This document shows positions 45,234 to 54,300 of a DNA stretch of 64,000 nt, piece by piece (the first letter of the stretch is position 1; every line of letters starts with the position of its first letter). The notes below the pieces were generated by a model. That model made no database searches. It saw only the letters and a program-made list of their open reading frames with translations, and had not been told where the DNA came from. This DNA comes from Sphingomonas baiyangensis (GTDB lineage: Bacteria; Pseudomonadota; Alphaproteobacteria; Sphingomonadales; Sphingomonadaceae): NCBI RefSeq assembly GCF_005144715.1, contig NZ_SWKR01000001.1, positions 124,001 through 188,000 of the forward strand, in the 5' to 3' direction. Position numbers and translations under genes: made by a program.

Positions 45234-46922
45234 TCAGTGCCGCTGGCTGCGCCAGCGCCGTATCGTGCGTTCGATCGTGCCTTCCTCGCCCCCCGTCTGC
45301 CGCCACAGATCGGTAAACGAAGGATCGGCCGAGGCCGGCCGGCGATGTTCCTCGAGATCGTCGAACAGCACGCGGATGGGGGTCGATACGCCCTCCCCGC
45401 AAATAATGCACTCGCGATTTCGCAATGCCGGAATCGAATCGAGGAAGCCGCGCGCGCCCTCGGGCATCGCCGCGCGGACATAAGCCTGGTCGCGGTCGTT
45501 GTTGAGACGCATCGCGATGATTGTGCCGAGCTGCGACAGCACGCCTTCGGCAAGGTCCGAAGGACGCTGCGTGATGAGCCCGAGCGACACGCCGTATTTG
45601 CGGCCCTCCTTGGCGATGCGGCTCAGGATTTTGCCCACCGACGATCCGTCGGCATTGCGCTCGTTGGGCACGTAGCGGTGCGCTTCCTCGCAAACGAGCA
45701 GGATCGGCCGCGGCGTCTCGCCGCGTGACCAGATCGCGAAGTCGAACACCATGCGGCTCAGCACCGCGACGACGACCGACGTGATCTCGCTCGGCACGCC
45801 CGATACGTCGATGATCGAGATGGGCTTGCCGCTGGCGGGCAGGCGGAACATGCGCGAGAGGAACTGCTGCATCGTGTCGGCCACGAGCATGCCCGAGAAC
45901 ATGAAGCTGTAGCGCGGATCGGCCTTGATCTCCTCGATTTTGGTCTTGAGCCGCAGATAGGGCGCGCTGTCGCCGGCCCGGTCCATCTTGCCCATTTCGA
46001 GCTGGATCAGGTTGGTGAGGTCGCTCAGCAGATAGGGAATCGGCGAATCGACCGTCAGCTTGACGTCGGCCGAAAGCCGGTTCTTGCCGCGCGCCATCAA
46101 CAGGCATTTGGAGAGGATGTCGGCGTCGATCTGCCGCTCCGATCCGTCGGCGGTGAGGAACACCTCGCAATGTTCCTCGAAGTTCATCAGCCAGTAGGGC
46201 ATCGCCAGATTGCCGACGTCGTAGATCGCGCCGTTGTTCTTGAACGCCGCGGCATATTCGCCGTGCGGATCGATCATCACGATATGGCCCTGCGGCGCGG
46301 CGTCGCAGATCTTGTGCAGGATGAGCGCCGCGCTCGTCGACTTACCCGTGCCCGTCGAGCCGAGCAGCGCGAAATGCTTGCCGAGCATCGCATCGATATA
46401 CAGCGCCGCACGGATATCGCGCGAGGGATAGACGGTGCCGATCTCAACGTTCGATCGGTCGTCGGTCGAATAGATCTGCTTAAGGTCGCCGGTCGAGACG
46501 GGAAACACCTCGCAGCCGGGCGTGGGATAGCGCGTCACGCCGCGGCGGAACTTGTATAGCTTGCGCGTCAGCCGCTCCTCGTCGCCCTCGCCCAGAAAAT
46601 CGATCGCCGCGACGATATCGCCATGCGCATCGTTCGACAGCCGCAGCGAGCGGATGTTGGCGACGAGCCAAGTCGTCCCGACGCGCATCTTGACCTGGCT
46701 GCCCACCTGCCCCGCGCCCGCGATCGCCGGGTCCGGGTCCGCGCGCAGATGCTCGATCAACTGGCGATCGAGCACGACCTGGCTCGACGATCCGGCAATC
46801 TCGGTGACCACGCCGATCGCGGCCGCGCCGCCTGCCATTCCGCCTGCTCCGCCCTGCGGCATCTGCGCGCCGGCAAATCCCCGCGCATCGAGCATCTCGG
46901 CCATGCAATCGAACTCCACCAC
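45234..46922 (-). CDS. HerA-type ATPase (HAS-barrel, DUF87)
   Basis: 562 residues. The N-terminal HAS-barrel region (about 30-150) precedes a FtsK/HerA-fold ATPase with Walker A GSTGTGKSTSAALI, VMIDPHGEYAAAF (an HerA-type acidic motif), Walker B-like ILLVCEEAHRYVPNERN and GLITQRPSDL (sensor). HerA hexamers translocate DNA, usually with the nuclease NurA in archaea. No NurA or other nuclease gene is adjacent here. The long frame begins at GTG 46922; ATG 46904 (MAEMLDARGF) is the alternative. Confidence 0.9.
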   Translation of the reverse strand: MVEFDCMAEMLDARGFAGAQMPQGGAGGMAGGAAAIGVVTEIAGSSSQVVLDRQLIEHLRADPDPAIAGAGQVGSQVKMRVGTTWLVANIRSLRLSNDAHGDIVAAIDFLGEGDEERLTRKLYKFRRGVTRYPTPGCEVFPVSTGDLKQIYSTDDRSNVEIGTVYPSRDIRAALYIDAMLGKHFALLGSTGTGKSTSAALILHKICDAAPQGHIVMIDPHGEYAAAFKNNGAIYDVGNLAMPYWLMNFEEHCEVFLTADGSERQIDADILSKCLLMARGKNRLSADVKLTVDSPIPYLLSDLTNLIQLEMGKMDRAGDSAPYLRLKTKIEEIKADPRYSFMFSGMLVADTMQQFLSRMFRLPASGKPISIIDVSGVPSEITSVVVAVLSRMVFDFAIWSRGETPRPILLVCEEAHRYVPNERNADGSSVGKILSRIAKEGRKYGVSLGLITQRPSDLAEGVLSQLGTIIAMRLNNDRDQAYVRAAMPEGARGFLDSIPALRNRECIICGEGVSTPIRVLFDDLEEHRRPASADPSFTDLWRQTGGEEGTIERTIRRWRSQRH

Positions 46923-47040
46923 CCTTGTCCGGTCCGGCTATGCCCCATCGAGGGTAAACATACCGTTCGACATGAAACGTACCGACCAGACATGCCTTCA
47001 CCGCCAGAAAGCTCCGAAATGGCGGTGTCCGTCCAATAGC

Positions 47041-47079
47041 TTGCAAGCGCCGTAGCATCGGTAAATACTGATACTACCG
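47041..47079 (+). promoter_or_regulatory. Candidate promoter/operator before the NfrB-like gene
   Basis: TTGCAA (47041-47046), a 17-base spacer and AATACT (47064-47069) resemble promoter boxes. They are overlapped by an inverted repeat CGGTA (47059-47063)/TACCG (47075-47079). GGGGG precedes the ATG at 47094. Weak evidence. Confidence 0.25.
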
Positions 47080-47093
47080 AATCGGGGGCAACG

Positions 47094-48503
47094 ATGGCGG
47101 GCGTCGAACAAGCGATCGCGAACCTGCAGTTCGTCGCCTATGAAGCGATGTTGTTCGCCGCGATCGGCTATCTTGTAGGCGGGTTCGACGATCTTCTGGT
47201 CGATCTGCTTTACTTGCTGCGCCGCCTGCTTTCATGGCTTGGTTTGCAGGATCGCAAGCGCGACATGCCGCCTGGCCCACCCGTCGTGCACGGGCCGCAC
47301 TATTTCGCGATCCTCGTGCCCGCATGGGACGAGGCGGCGGTGATCGGCGCAATGCTGCGCACTGCGCTCGCACGGCTCGGCGATGCGTCCTATCGCATCT
47401 ATGTCGGCGCCTATCCTAATGATCGCGCGACGATCGCCGCGATAAGCGATGTCGCGGCGGGTGACGCGCGCGTGGTGCTGGCCATCGGCGACCGGGCCGG
47501 CCCGACAACCAAGGCCGATTGCCTCAATACGCTGTGGCAGGCGCTGCTTATCGACGAGGCAGCGGGCGCGCCACGCGCGAGTGCGATCGTGCTGCACGAT
47601 GCCGAAGACCTTGTCGACGCGGGCGAACTGCGCGTCTTCGCGCACCATCTGCCTGCGGCCGACGTCGTGCAGCTGCCCGTGCTGCCGCTCGTCGATCCGG
47701 CATCGCGATTCGTCGCGGGCCATTATCTCGACGAATTCGCCGAAAGCCACGCCAAGACGCAGCTCGTCCGCCAGGCACTGGGGGCGGCGCTGCCGCTCGC
47801 CGGCACGGGGTTCGCCGTGCGCCGCGACATGGTCGATCGCATCGCTGCGTCGCGCGGCGGCGCGCCGTTCGATCCCACCTCGCTGGTCGAGGATTACGAG
47901 CTGGGTCTGACGATTGCCGCGATGGGCGGGCGCGCGGTGTTCGCGCGCGCGGTCGCGCGGCCGGGCGGCGCGCCCATCGCGGTGCGCGCCTTCTTTCCCG
48001 GCACGCTCGATGCCGCGATCCGGCAGAAGGCGCGCTGGATGCTCGGCATCGCGCTCGCGGGATGGGATCGCACCGGCTGGGGCCGTACGCTCAATCCCGG
48101 CGATCACTGGATGCGCATGCGCGACCGGCGCGCGCTCATCGCGGTGCTGGTGCTCGCCGCGGCCTATCTGGCGCTGGCGCTCTGGGGCGTGCTGGCGGTG
48201 CTGCGCTGGGCACTCGGCCTGCCGCAACCCGCGCTGCCGCCGGCGGTCGACGCGCTGCTCGCCGCCAATCTCGCCCTGCTCGCGTGGCGGATCGCCGTGC
48301 GCATGGCGTTCGTCGGCCGCGCCTATGGCCGAACCGAGGCGCTGCTTTCGGTGCCGCGCATCTTCGTCGCCAATCTGATTGCGCTGATGGCGGCGCGGAT
48401 CGCGCTGTGGCGCTATCTGGGGCTGCTGCGCGGCGCTCGCCTGCGCTGGGACAAGACGGCGCACCACTTCCCCGACGGGGCGGCGATCGATCGCGTCGCA
48501 TGA
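47094..48503 (+). CDS. NfrB-like processive glycosyltransferase (GT2)
   Basis: 469 residues. N-terminal helix (about 15-45), a cytosolic GT-A domain with ILVPAWDEAAVIG, ASAIVLHDAEDLVD (DxD-type), SLVEDYELGLTI (base region) and RQKARWMLG (QxxRW-type), then three helices (about 340-440). The motif GHYLDEFAESHAKTQLVRQ fits bacteriophage N4 adsorption protein B (NfrB)-type transferases. E. coli NfrB is longer, with a C-terminal MshEN c-di-GMP sensor; that part is absent here. It probably makes and exports a surface polysaccharide. Overlaps the next gene. Confidence 0.83.
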   Translation: MAGVEQAIANLQFVAYEAMLFAAIGYLVGGFDDLLVDLLYLLRRLLSWLGLQDRKRDMPPGPPVVHGPHYFAILVPAWDEAAVIGAMLRTALARLGDASYRIYVGAYPNDRATIAAISDVAAGDARVVLAIGDRAGPTTKADCLNTLWQALLIDEAAGAPRASAIVLHDAEDLVDAGELRVFAHHLPAADVVQLPVLPLVDPASRFVAGHYLDEFAESHAKTQLVRQALGAALPLAGTGFAVRRDMVDRIAASRGGAPFDPTSLVEDYELGLTIAAMGGRAVFARAVARPGGAPIAVRAFFPGTLDAAIRQKARWMLGIALAGWDRTGWGRTLNPGDHWMRMRDRRALIAVLVLAAAYLALALWGVLAVLRWALGLPQPALPPAVDALLAANLALLAWRIAVRMAFVGRAYGRTEALLSVPRIFVANLIALMAARIALWRYLGLLRGARLRWDKTAHHFPDGAAIDRVA

Positions 48504-49519
48504 CGATGGCGGGCCGGCCGCTGCGCTTCGTGGCCGGCGTCGTCGCGGGATGGACGGTGCTGCGCATCGCCTTCCTCCTGCCCGAGGCAGCCTCGATCCC
48601 CGACGCGATCGATGCGATCGTGCCCAGTGCCGTCGCAGCCGAAGGCGCCGGGCCGGCACCAGACGGCCGCGTCGCGATCCTGCTGCCGCCGCCTGCCAGC
48701 GCCGCGCGGCCCTATCGAAGCATTGCGCGAGCGGTCGATATGGCGAGCGGCGACTCCGGCCCGCGCGACGCCACGCCATTGCTCCTCAAACGGCTACCGC
48801 CGGCCGGCATACTCAAGCCCCAACCGACGCCTGCGATCGCACCGCAGACGGCATCGATCACCATTCCGGGCCAGCAACGCACCGCGCGCAATGCGCGCTT
48901 CTCGGGCAGCGCGTGGGTCGCGCTTCGCGGCGGCAGCGGGCGGGCGATCGCCGATGGCGGCCAGCTTGGCGGGTCGCAGGCGGGCGTGCGTATCGGCTAT
49001 CTGCTCGATGCACGGCGTCGTTTGTCCGCCACCGCGCGCATCTCGGCGCCACTGGAAGGCATCGGGCGCGAAGCGGCTATCGGCGTCGAGTGGCGACCCA
49101 CCCGAGCCGCCGTCTCGATCATCGCCGAGCAGCGCATCGCGCTCGATGCGGGGCGTGGCGGCACCGCCCTGTTCGCGGTCGGCGGGTTCGGACCGCAGTC
49201 CGTCGGACACGGCTTCGAGGTCGAGGGCTATGCCCAGGCAGGCGGCGTGCTGCGCGACCGCATCGAGCCGTTCGCCGATGGTGCGCTGCGCATCGCGCGC
49301 CCGATCGCTGCCACGCCCATCGGCGCGCTGTCGCTCGGCGCCGGCCTGTGGGGCGGCGCGCAGCGCGGTGCCGCGCGGCTCGACATCGGCCCGTCGCTCG
49401 GCCTTGCGATGCCGGCGGGCGACCGCACGATCCGCGTGGCGCTCGACTGGCGCCAGCGCGTAGCCGGCCGCGCCCGCCCCGGATCGGGGGTTGCGCTCAC
49501 GCTCGGAACCGATTTCTAG
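48500..49519 (+). CDS. Probable outer-membrane partner of the NfrB-like transferase
   Basis: 339 residues. A hydrophobic N-terminus (about 5-50, possibly ending in a signal-peptide site SAVAAEGA) is followed by a linker and a beta-strand-rich C-terminal region from about residue 130 (SGSAWVALRGGSG, GGSQAGVRIGYLLD, GVALTLGTDF, the last a membrane-barrel-like C-terminus). It is comparable in place to NfrA, the outer-membrane partner of NfrB, though much shorter. ATG 48500 overlaps the glycosyltransferase stop as ATGA. No family match is certain. Confidence 0.65.
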   Translation: MTMAGRPLRFVAGVVAGWTVLRIAFLLPEAASIPDAIDAIVPSAVAAEGAGPAPDGRVAILLPPPASAARPYRSIARAVDMASGDSGPRDATPLLLKRLPPAGILKPQPTPAIAPQTASITIPGQQRTARNARFSGSAWVALRGGSGRAIADGGQLGGSQAGVRIGYLLDARRRLSATARISAPLEGIGREAAIGVEWRPTRAAVSIIAEQRIALDAGRGGTALFAVGGFGPQSVGHGFEVEGYAQAGGVLRDRIEPFADGALRIARPIAATPIGALSLGAGLWGGAQRGAARLDIGPSLGLAMPAGDRTIRVALDWRQRVAGRARPGSGVALTLGTDF

Positions 49520-49597
49520 AGATCCGACGTTTCGCGGGGTATCGGCGGCCAATCCGGCCTTCGCCCCAGCGCTGCGGGCGTGTAACGCGGGATTGCC

Positions 49598-50509
49598 ATG
49601 GACCTGTATCTCCCCATCGCCAATCTTTCGGTCAACGCGCTCGTCATCGTCGCGCTGGGGCTGGGCGTGGGGCTGCTGTCGGGCATGTTCGGCGTCGGCG
49701 GCGGCTTCCTGACCACGCCGCTGCTCATCTTCTACGGCATCCCGCCCACCGTCGCGGCGGCATCGGCGGCGAGCCAGGTGACGGGCGCCAGCGTCTCGGG
49801 CGTGTTCGCGCATGTGCGGCGCAAGGGCGTGGACTTCCATATCGGCGGGGTGATGGTGGCCGGCGGCGTCATCGGCGCGGGGGCCGGCGCGTGGCTGTTC
49901 GAGATACTGCGCGCCAATGGCCTCATCGATACGGTGATTGCCGTGCTCTACGTGCTGCTGCTCGGCTCGATCGGCGGGCTGATGCTCAAGGAATCGGTCG
50001 ATGCGCGCCGCGTGCACAAGGGCGCGCGTCCGCCCGCGCGGCGCCGGCGCCATCATCCGCTGGTCGCGGCGCTGCCGCTGCGCTGGCGCTTCTACCGCTC
50101 GGGCCTCTACATCTCGCCATTGGCGCCGTTGCTGCTGGGCTTCGCGACGGGCGTGCTGACGATGCTGCTCGGCGTCGGCGGCGGCTTCATCCTCGTGCCC
50201 GCGATGCTCTATCTGCTCGGCATGTCGACGCAGGTCGTGGTCGGCACGTCGCTGTTCCAGATCCTGTTCGTCACGGGTGCCGCGACGATGGTGCACGCCG
50301 TCACCACCAAGGCGGTCGACATCGTGCTCGCGGTGCTCCTGTTGCTGGGATCGGTGGCGGGCGCGCAGATCGGCGCGCGCCTCGCGCAGAAGCTGCGGCC
50401 CGACCAGCTGCGCATGGTGCTCGCCGCGCTCGTGCTGCTGGTGGCGATCCGCATGGCGCTGGGCCTCGGCTGGCGGCCGGGCGAAATCTATTCGGTCGAG
50501 CCTGCATGA
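49598..50509 (+). CDS. Sulfite exporter TauE/SafE family protein
   Basis: 303 residues with about eight helices. Two copies of the glycine-rich DUF81 motif occur, GLLSGMFGVGGGFLTTPLL and GVLTMLLGVGGGFILVPAM. A basic loop (RRVHKGARPPARRRRHHP) connects the two halves. It is a second TauE-like protein besides the one at 7573-8286, and not a close copy of it. It overlaps the TIGR02186-type gene by 4 bases (ATGA), a pairing common in alphaproteobacteria. Confidence 0.9.
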   Translation: MDLYLPIANLSVNALVIVALGLGVGLLSGMFGVGGGFLTTPLLIFYGIPPTVAAASAASQVTGASVSGVFAHVRRKGVDFHIGGVMVAGGVIGAGAGAWLFEILRANGLIDTVIAVLYVLLLGSIGGLMLKESVDARRVHKGARPPARRRRHHPLVAALPLRWRFYRSGLYISPLAPLLLGFATGVLTMLLGVGGGFILVPAMLYLLGMSTQVVVGTSLFQILFVTGAATMVHAVTTKAVDIVLAVLLLLGSVAGAQIGARLAQKLRPDQLRMVLAALVLLVAIRMALGLGWRPGEIYSVEPA

Positions 50510-51270
50510 TGCGCGTGCTCGGCCTGCTGCTCGCGGCGCTGCTGCTGGCGGGTGCGCGCGCGCCGGTGCTCGTGCCCGACGTGTCGCAGCGCGAGATCGA
50601 AATCATCTACAGCTTCACCGGCGCCGAGCTGCTGCTGTTCGGCGCGATCCTCTATCCCGACGGCGCCCGCCCCGCCGAAGGCGACGACGCCGCCGAGATC
50701 GTCGTGGTGGTCAAGGGCCCCACGCAATCGGTGCTGATGCGCGAAAAGGCCAAGGTAGCGGGCATCTGGGTCAATGCCGAATCGATGCGCTACCGCTCGG
50801 CGCCATCCTTCTACGCGATCGCCTCGTCACGCCCGATCGACGAGATCGTCGACGAGCGCACGCGCGCGATCTACGAGCTGGGGCTCGACAGCCTGCAACT
50901 CTCGCCCGTCAGCACCGCCGCAAGCGAGGTGCAGCAGCGCTTCGTTCAGGGTCTAGTTGACCTGCGCCGCCGCACCGGGCTGTTCGTCGAGGCGCCGGGC
51001 GCCGTCGAGATCACCGATGGCGTGCTCTACCGCGCGCGCGTGGCGATCCCCGCGCGCGTGCCCGTGGGGCGCTTCACCGCCGAGACCTTCCTGATCCGCG
51101 ACGGACGCGTGCTGGCGGCGGCAGTGCGCGAGATCGACATCCGCAAATCGGGCTTCGAGCGTTTCGTCGCCAGCGCCGCGCAGAACGCCTCGATCCTCTA
51201 CGGCATCGCCGCCGTCACACTCTCGGTATTGTTCGGCTGGGCGGCGGGCGCGATCTGGCGTCGATTCTGA
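50506..51270 (+). CDS. TIGR02186 family membrane protein
   Basis: 254 residues: a signal peptide (MMRVLGLLLAALLLAGARA), a periplasmic beta-rich region with YSFTGAELLLFGAI, EIVVVVKGPTQSVLMREK and IWVNAESMRYRSAPSFYAI, then a C-terminal helix (ILYGIAAVTLSVLFGWAAGAIW). The pattern matches TIGR02186, proteins of unknown function often encoded with TauE. ATG 50506 overlaps the TauE stop. Confidence 0.85.
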   Translation: MMRVLGLLLAALLLAGARAPVLVPDVSQREIEIIYSFTGAELLLFGAILYPDGARPAEGDDAAEIVVVVKGPTQSVLMREKAKVAGIWVNAESMRYRSAPSFYAIASSRPIDEIVDERTRAIYELGLDSLQLSPVSTAASEVQQRFVQGLVDLRRRTGLFVEAPGAVEITDGVLYRARVAIPARVPVGRFTAETFLIRDGRVLAAAVREIDIRKSGFERFVASAAQNASILYGIAAVTLSVLFGWAAGAIWRRF

Positions 51271-51345
51271 GACGGCCGACCCGATAGTTTTCGTGGCATT
51301 CGCCGCGCGAGCGCGTAGCCTGCATCAGCGATCGGGGGATTGGCG

Positions 51346-54300
51346 ATGCAGGGATGGATGCGAGTCGCAATGGGGGCGCTGGCGCTCGCGGTGGCACCGT
51401 TGGTGGCGCTGGGCGATACCAGTCCGCGCGTCGAGCTGGCGACACCCGGCTATGGCGGCGGCGCAATCGAACGCTTCACGCTGCGCTTCGACCAGCCGAT
51501 GGTGGCGCTCGGCGATCCACGCGCCGCCGCGCCCGTCACGGTCGAATGCCCCATGGGCGGCTCGGGCCGCTGGACCGACCAGCGCAGCTACGTCCATGAT
51601 TTCGCCGCCCCTTTGCCCGCCGGCACCGCATGCGTTTTCACGCTGCGCGAGGGACTGCGCAGCGCCGCGGGCTATGCCGTAGCGGGGCAGACGCGTTTCA
51701 CCGTCGATGCCGGCGGCCCCTCCGCGCGCGCCGTGCTGCCCACGCGTTATGGCGGCGAGATCGAGGAGGATCAGGTGTTCCTCGTCGGATCGAACGGCGC
51801 CGCCGCACCGCGATCGGTCGCCGAGCACGCCTATTGCGCCGTCGACGGCATCGGCGAGCGCATTCCCGTCGACATCCTGCCGCGCGCGCAGACGAGCGAG
51901 CTGGTGCGGCGCATCGGCACCGATCGGTGGGAGCTGCGCGGCTTCCTGACCGACGCCGGCCTGGGCGATGCGCTGCCTGCCGATGCCGCCGGGCGCGATC
52001 GTGCGCTCGCCAGTGTCACCGCGCTCAAATGCCGCCGCCCGCTGCCGCCAGGGCGCGAGATGGCGCTGGTGTGGGGCGCGGGCATCACCGGCGCCGGCGG
52101 GCGTGCGGCGGGCACCGACCAGCGCTTCGACTATACCGTGCGCAAGCCCTTTACCGCGCGGTTCGAATGTTCGCGCGTCAATCCGCAGGCGGGGTGCAGC
52201 CCGGTGCAGCCCGGTCATGTGCGCTTCACCGCGCCGATTCCGCGCGCGCAGGCCGAGGCGATCCGCCTGACCTTCGCCGACGGCACCAGCGTTGCCCCCA
52301 GCCTTACCGACGAGGACAAAAGGCAGGCGACGCTATCCGACATCCGCTTCGCCGCGCCGCTGCCCGCCGACGCCAGCGCGCAACTCACGCTGCCCGCCGG
52401 CATCCGCGACGAGAGCGGTCGTGCCCTCGCCAATGCCGAGCGATTCCCGCTGGCGGTCCGCTTCGATGCCGCGCCGCCACTGGTGAAGTTCGCCGCCCCT
52501 TTCGGCATCCTCGAGGCAAGCGAGGGCGGCGTGCTGTCCGTGACGGTGCGCAACGTCGAGGCCGAACTTGGCGGGCGCAACGCCAATGTGACAGGCGCCA
52601 GCCTGCGCGTCGACGCCTCCGACGGCGAGATCGCGCGCTGGCTGCGCACCATCGACGATGCCGACGATACCGATATCCGCACCGTCACGCAGGGCGGGCG
52701 CGAAGTCCGCATCAACGATACCGGATCGCGCTCGATCCTCGCCGGCCGGCGCAGCGGCCAGTTTCGCGTCAACCTGCCGGGCAAGGGCAAGGCGTTCGAG
52801 GTGGTGGGCATCCCGCTCAAGACGCCGGGCTTCTACGTCGTCGAGCTGGCGTCGCCGCAACTCGGTCGGGCGCTGCTCGGCCGCGATGCGCCGCGCTATG
52901 TGGCGGCAGGCGCGCTCGTCACCAACATGGCGGTGCATTTCAAATGGGGCCGTGCCGCATCGCTCGCCTGGGTGACGGCGCTCGACAGCGGCAAGGCGGT
53001 GGGCGGCGCCGAGGTGCGCGTGACCGACAGCTGCACCGGCCGCCTGCTGGCGCGCGGGACTACCGATGCGCAGGGCCGGCTGCGCGTGGGCGGCGGCCTG
53101 CCCGAGCCGCAGACCTATTCAGACTGCGACAATGAAGGATCGCCGCATGCGCTGATGGTGTCGGCGCGCAAGGCAGGCGATTTCAGCTTCACGCTCACCG
53201 AATGGGGCGAAGGCATCCGCCCCTATGACTTCGACCTTCCCTATGGCTGGGACGAGCGCGAGGAGATCGTCCACACCGTGTTCGATCGCGCGCTGCTGCG
53301 GCAGGGCGAGACGATCCACATGAAGCACATCGTCCGCCGCCCGGTGGCCAAGGGGTTCCAGGCTGCGGGCGGCTGGCAAGGCACGCTCACGCTCCAGCAT
53401 CGCGGATCCGACACGATGTTCGAGCTGCCGCTTTCGATCGACGCGGGCGGCATCGGCGAGAGCGAGTGGGCGGCGCCGGACGGCGCGCCGATGGGCGATT
53501 ACGACCTGCGCGTGACGGTCGGCGACCGCACCATCTATACCGAGCAGTCGTTCCGCGTCGACGAATACCGCCTGCCGACGATGCGCGCGAGCGTAACGGG
53601 GCCGAAGGCGCCGCCGGTGCGCCCCGCCAGCGTGCCCGTCGATCTGTTCGTCGGCTATCTCTCGGGCGGCGGCGCGGCCAACCTCCCCGTCGATCTGCGC
53701 GTCGGCTGGAGCGAGCGCACCACCGCGCCCGACGGGTACGAGGCGTTCACCTTCGGCGGCGCCGCGATCGCCGAAGGGGTCAAGCCGCTCAACGGCGAGG
53801 GCGAGGAGGATGCCGCCCCCCTGCCCCCCACCCAGACGCTGCCCGCCATACTGCGCGCCGACGGCACCGCACGCACCGCGCTCGACGTGCCGGCAGGGCT
53901 GACCGGCGCCGCCGACATGCTCGTCGAGATGGATTATCCCGATGCCAATGGCGAGATGCTCACCGCCTCGCGCCGCATCGCCATCCATCCCGCCGCGGTG
54001 CAGATAGGCGTGCGCACTGATGGCTGGATGATGCAGGCCGACGACCTGCGCCTCAAGTTCGTCGCACTCGACCTGCAAGGCCGGCCGATCGAGGGCCAGC
54101 GCCTGACGGTCGAACTCTATAGCCGCGAAATCCTCACCGCGCGCCGGCGGCTGATCGGCGGCTTCTATGCCTATGACAACCGGATGCGCACGGTGAAGCT
54201 GGGCGAGGGATGCACCACCACCACCGACGCACTGGGGCTGGCGCAATGCGCGCTCGACCCCGGTGTCTCGGGCGAAGTCTATGCCGTCGTCACCGCGCGC

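Noticed and set aside
45234..46922. HerA gene considered as part of a phage-defence pair.
   Set aside because: There is no adjacent nuclease, Sir2 or DUF4297 gene.
48794..50296. A 500-codon minus-strand frame.
   Set aside because: Antisense to the NfrB partner and TauE gene; the sequence is low-complexity and Arg/His rich.
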